Positions 61,000-64,000 of a stretch of DNA of 64,000 nt are shown here, one piece after another. Source of the DNA: CAVPPA01 sp963841325. Its GTDB lineage: Bacteria; Patescibacteriota; Saccharimonadia; Saccharimonadales; UBA4665. The translations under genes and the position numbers were made by a program. Each line of letters opens with the position of its first letter. Positions within the stretch are counted from its first letter, which is position 1. The stretch spans positions 6,635-70,634 of the forward strand of contig CAWJBZ010000005.1 of the NCBI GenBank assembly GCA_963841325.1. The letters are read 5' to 3'. The notes below the pieces were generated by a model. That model did not search any database. It was not told the DNA's origin and was given only the letters and a program-made list of their open reading frames with translations.

Positions 61000-61073
61000 T
61001 ACTGGAATATCTCCTTACATTTGATTCCAATTATACATCAACTACGACATCTTGGGGTGTATCATTGAGAATA

Positions 61074-62288
61074 ATGACCGCTAAGCCCAAACACTTCAAT
61101 CGCTGGTTTATTTTTGGTCTAATCATCATACTCTGTCTAAGCTATGGATCTTATGCCCTGACTGAGCCGCTGACTGCGGCGAAGACCAAGATAACGTTTA
61201 GTTACTCACGGCCAACCGTAACTATTTCTCTGGCCTGGCCAAATTATGGCGAAGCTGCTATTGGTGTGGTCGGTAGCGGCGTATTGGCCACTCATGGCAG
61301 CACAACTCCCCTAGCTACCGCCAGTATAGTTAAAATCCTGACAGCTTTAGCCGTCTTAAAACAAGCACCCTTGGCGCTCAACCAGAACGGAGCAACTATA
61401 ACTCTTACCCAAGCCGATGTTGATGCTTACAATACCTACCTGGCTGAGGGAGGTTCGGTTGTTAAAGTAGTGGTAGGCGAACAAATCAATGAATACCAGG
61501 CTCTGGAAGCAATGTTAATGCCTTCAGCGAATAATATGGCTGAAACTTTAGCCCGTTGGGCTTTCGGTTCAATCGACGCCTATAACAGTTACACTAATAG
61601 CTATGCCAAACAGTTGGGTATGTCAGCAACCACCATTACCGACCCTAGTGGTTTTTTAGGTACTACGGTTAGTACACCTCACGATCTAGTTATTTTAGGA
61701 GAAGCAGCTTTAGCTAACCCGGTAATTGCCCAGATTATCGACAAGACTAGTGCAACTATACCGGTTCAAGGAACCATTTATAACGTTAATTATCTGCTCG
61801 GCCGCGACGGAATCGTTGGTATCAAAACCGGTAACAACAACCAGGATCAGGGATGTTATTTATTCGCCTCTAACCAGAGTATTGATGCTAATCCGGTGAC
61901 AATTGTCGGCGTGATTATGAACGGACCCAGTCTGGACACAACTATACTGAGCGCTTTGCCGCTGATTACTAGTACTGCGTCGTCTTTCGGTAATGTTTCG
62001 GTTATTAAAGCCGGTACGCCAGTGGCTACCTACACGACAGCTTGGGGCAATCAGAGTACGGTTATCGCTAAAAATGACTTGACGATCTTTGCCTGGAATG
62101 GCGCAGTAATTACTGCTTCATTTAGCTTTCAAAATCAACAACCACCTTTAAAAGCCGGTAGCCAAGTAGGCACCCTCAGTATACGAGACACAACGTCAGG
62201 TACATCCGACTACATTCCAGTGACATTACAACAAAACATTAATCAACCCAGTTTGGTTTGGCGTTTGATACACGGATTACAATTTTAG
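61074..62288 (+). CDS. D-alanyl-D-alanine carboxypeptidase (PBP5-like)
   Basis: It trims the terminal D-Ala of peptidoglycan stem peptides. A TTG start at 61065 is possible, but the ATG at 61074 lies 8 bases after a TATCAT box, like other leaderless starts here. The product has 404 residues with a signal anchor (residues 11-28). The penicillin-binding motifs are S84-I-V-K87, S151-A-N153 and K251-T-G. The C-terminal part is a beta domain. In combination with ddl and murF it completes a D-Ala-D-Ala metabolism set in this window. Confidence 0.92.
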   Translation: MTAKPKHFNRWFIFGLIIILCLSYGSYALTEPLTAAKTKITFSYSRPTVTISLAWPNYGEAAIGVVGSGVLATHGSTTPLATASIVKILTALAVLKQAPLALNQNGATITLTQADVDAYNTYLAEGGSVVKVVVGEQINEYQALEAMLMPSANNMAETLARWAFGSIDAYNSYTNSYAKQLGMSATTITDPSGFLGTTVSTPHDLVILGEAALANPVIAQIIDKTSATIPVQGTIYNVNYLLGRDGIVGIKTGNNNQDQGCYLFASNQSIDANPVTIVGVIMNGPSLDTTILSALPLITSTASSFGNVSVIKAGTPVATYTTAWGNQSTVIAKNDLTIFAWNGAVITASFSFQNQQPPLKAGSQVGTLSIRDTTSGTSDYIPVTLQQNINQPSLVWRLIHGLQF

Positions 62289-62311
62289 CGACAGGTACGA
62301 TATCAATTTCT

Positions 62312-62388
62312 TGGTGGGCGCTGAGGGACTTGAACCCCCGACCTTCTGAATGTAAATCAGACACTCTAGCCAGCTGAGCTAAGCGCCC
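62312..62388 (-). tRNA. tRNA-Val (anticodon TAC)
   Basis: 77 bases with encoded CCA. Acceptor GGGCGCT/AGCGCCC, anticodon stem TCTGA/TCAGA with loop TTTACAT (anticodon TAC). Confidence 0.95.
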
Positions 62389-62471
62389 AAATAAAACAGA
62401 TACGATTATAACATGGAATTCTTACCTTAAAGTTGTATACTATATAATACTAATGCTAGATTGGCCATAAT

Positions 62472-63167
62472 ATGGGACGCCATCCATATCGTAAGTTTTA
62501 CTCATGGAATTCAAGCCTGGCTTATTTTGCTGGTCTTATGGCATCTGATGGATGTCTATTAAATGACGGTAGGCATATGGATATTACTTCTAAAGATATT
62601 GAAATCATTCAAAACGTTAAGAATATTATCAATACTCAAGCAAAACCTTCATTAAAAAGCGGAGGAAAGGGGCAGAAAGTACATCGTCTTGAATGGGGAG
62701 ACGTGTCAATGTATGATTTTCTACTAAATTCAGGCATTACTCCAGCGAAAAGTAAAATTATAAAACTAGTTACTATACCGGATATATTTTATGCTGACTT
62801 CTTGCGAGGAGAGTTTGACGGTGATGGCACTACATATGGCTATATGGATCCTCGGTGGCGATCAAGTTTTATGTATTATGTTGGATTTTCTTCCGCGAGT
62901 TTAAAATTCATTCATTTTTTACAAACTAAAAACTGTAAATTAATAGGTGTTTCGTTAGGCTCAATTCGAATATCAACTAGGTCTTATCAGCTTTTTTATG
63001 CAAAAGCAGATTCCCAGAAATTATATAACTATATGTATTATGATCGTATGTGTCCTTGTTTGTCTCGAAAGAAAACTAAACTTTATCAATTCATACAGAA
63101 GGATCAAACTGATATAATAACAGCAATAAATGCGCGAGTGGTGAAATTGGTACACACGCAGCCTTGA
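62472..63167 (+). CDS. LAGLIDADG homing endonuclease-like protein
   Basis: The product has 231 residues with two LAGLIDADG motifs: 'LAYFAGLMASDG' (residues 16-27, acid D26) and 'ADFLRGEFDGDG' (108-119, acid D118), the arrangement of a monomeric homing endonuclease. It is freestanding and not inside an intein. Its last 36 bases overlap the start of the tRNA-Leu gene at 63132, so its C-terminus is written in tRNA sequence. A TATAAT at 62443-62448 is the likely promoter. The base composition is more AT-rich than the neighbours, suggesting transfer. It could be active or a domesticated regulator. Confidence 0.85.
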   Translation: MGRHPYRKFYSWNSSLAYFAGLMASDGCLLNDGRHMDITSKDIEIIQNVKNIINTQAKPSLKSGGKGQKVHRLEWGDVSMYDFLLNSGITPAKSKIIKLVTIPDIFYADFLRGEFDGDGTTYGYMDPRWRSSFMYYVGFSSASLKFIHFLQTKNCKLIGVSLGSIRISTRSYQLFYAKADSQKLYNYMYYDRMCPCLSRKKTKLYQFIQKDQTDIITAINARVVKLVHTQP

Positions 63168-63216
63168 GGTGGCTGTGCCGCAAGGCGTGGAGGTTCAAGT
63201 CCTCTCTCGCGCACCA
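63132..63216 (+). tRNA. tRNA-Leu (anticodon GAG)
   Basis: 85 bases with encoded CCA. Acceptor GCGCGAG/CTCGCGC, anticodon stem CAGCC/GGCTG with loop TTGAGGT (anticodon GAG), and the long variable arm of leucine tRNAs. No intron is present. The first 36 bases also encode the end of the LAGLIDADG protein. Confidence 0.95.
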
Positions 63217-63240
63217 TATTTTATGCAATCAGTAACGATA

Positions 63241-64000
63241 CTATGTTCGAGGCAGGTGCTCGTAAAGATGATTAATCGAGTATTCATGCCGTAGCAGTGA
63301 TTTAAGATCATCTATTGTCAAATTCACTTTAACCCCTGGGTTTAGTGTGCCGTAGGGATCAAAGACTTTCTTTACTTTTCCCAATAACTCGTACACCTCA
63401 CTGCCATACATTTTCTCTAAATAAGGTCCACGCAGTCGGCCATCGCCATGTCCACCGCTGATTGTTCCACCCAACTCAATAACTAAGTTATAGTACTCAT
63501 CCATTAGACGGAAAGTCTTCTGGCGGTCACCAAGCTGGCTAAGATCTAAATAAGGCCGCATGTGCAAGCTGGCATCACCAGCGTGGCCCCAGATGGAGAC
63601 GTCTAAATGATTACGTTTAAAGATATCATAAATGCCATTAATGTAGTCTTGAAGTTTCTCAACCGGTACCACACCATCATCAATAATCGGTAAGGCCTTG
63701 GTGTTGCCGCTGGCGTGGACTATTGCAGTAACTGATGTTTGACGAATTTTCCAAAGGTTTTCTTGTTTTTCGTATTCCGTTTCAACTTGAATGTTAGTAG
63801 CGCGTTGTTTCAGGATTTTGCTGCAACGTTTAATGTCTTTTTTCTGCTGCCGGCCGCTACTGTCATATTCAACTAATAATATAAATGGCGGGTACGGTTT
63901 TTCTACTACACCCTTTAATTGATTAGGATTAAATGAAGTAACAAACGACAGTAAGTTGCTGTCAACCAATTCAATAGCGCTTGGCATGTCATTAGCGGCT
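63241..64000 (-). CDS. FAD-linked oxidase, C-terminal part (cut by window edge)
   Basis: The visible part (about 250 residues) is the C-terminal substrate domain of GlcD/D-lactate-dehydrogenase-type flavoenzymes: 'SIWGHAGDASLHMRPYLDLS', 'ELGGTISGGHGDGRLRGPYL' and 'KKVFDPYGTLNPG' are hallmarks. The frame is open to the window end without a stop upstream of the ATG at 63987, so the FAD-binding half lies outside. Such enzymes oxidise 2-hydroxy acids such as lactate or glycolate and pass electrons to the membrane. Confidence 0.88.
   Translation of the reverse strand, partial: AANDMPSAIELVDSNLLSFVTSFNPNQLKGVVEKPYPPFILLVEYDSSGRQQKKDIKRCSKILKQRATNIQVETEYEKQENLWKIRQTSVTAIVHASGNTKALPIIDDGVVPVEKLQDYINGIYDIFKRNHLDVSIWGHAGDASLHMRPYLDLSQLGDRQKTFRLMDEYYNLVIELGGTISGGHGDGRLRGPYLEKMYGSEVYELLGKVKKVFDPYGTLNPGVKVNLTIDDLKSLLRHEYSINHLYEHLPRT

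Noticed and set aside
1..64000. CRISPR array or toxin-antitoxin system
   Set aside because: No regularly spaced short repeats and no recognisable toxin-antitoxin pair were seen; the only repeats lie within coding genes or at IS ends.

Overview
The window most resembles the chromosome of a small-genome bacterium of the Candidate Phyla Radiation, probably Saccharibacteria (TM7) or a close relative. This is an inference from gene content, not from a marker gene. The supporting signs are compact standalone housekeeping genes, very many secreted Thr/Ser/Asn-rich surface proteins with single membrane anchors, a LemA-HtpX pair, a VKOR protein, and a peptidoglycan set (ddl, a membrane-anchored MurF-type ligase, a DD-carboxypeptidase, a polysaccharide deacetylase). 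TGA works as a stop codon (for example at the end of marR and of the hydrolase at 47972), which argues against the code-25 Absconditabacteria/Gracilibacteria. All eight tRNA genes encode their CCA end. Layout: 1-9.4 kb holds the end of a DHA2 drug exporter, secreted proteins of unknown role, a VKOR protein, a polysaccharide deacetylase and an 1121-residue Ig-like surface protein. 9.4-24.4 kb is a plus-strand array of surface proteins with three adjacent pairs of paralogues: two WxL-like proteins, two almost identical plus one divergent DUF916-like membrane-anchored proteins, and two giant proteins of about 1200 residues with carbohydrate-binding-like and glycine-rich domains. Order and architecture resemble the WxL/DUF916 cell-surface complexes of Gram-positive bacteria, and the cores of the paralogues are identical at DNA level while their ends differ. 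24.5-26.9 kb carries a possible minus-strand small RNA and a MacB-type ABC exporter. 27-33.5 kb holds a PKD-like protein, a predicted TIM-barrel protein and four minus-strand secreted proteins, three of which share an unusual Asn/Thr/Gly repeat module. 33.7-38.8 kb is accessory: a marR-DHA2 exporter operon, a nickel superoxide dismutase with its maturation protease, a decayed IS3 element sitting directly upstream of sodN, and an alpha/beta hydrolase. 38.8-48.7 kb is the conserved minus-strand core: rpmF-nusB-nudix-rnc-rpsP-khpA-trmD, leuS, ddl, murF and a hydrolase. 48.8-62.4 kb holds tRNA genes, an SGNH hydrolase, an ABC-2 transporter, a VIT/slipin pair, ligA, htpX-lemA and a DD-carboxypeptidase. 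62.4-64 kb holds a LAGLIDADG endonuclease gene that runs into a tRNA-Leu gene, then the 3' part of a FAD-linked oxidase gene. Several plus-strand genes have a -10 box only 6-9 bases before the start codon, suggesting leaderless mRNAs, whereas internal operon genes carry Shine-Dalgarno sequences. No gene-free stretch exceeds 300 bases apart from the IS flanks. The largest gaps (24440-24733, 33421-33693, 56237-56493) are described as features. Coordinates of repeats and motifs were read by eye, without alignment software.
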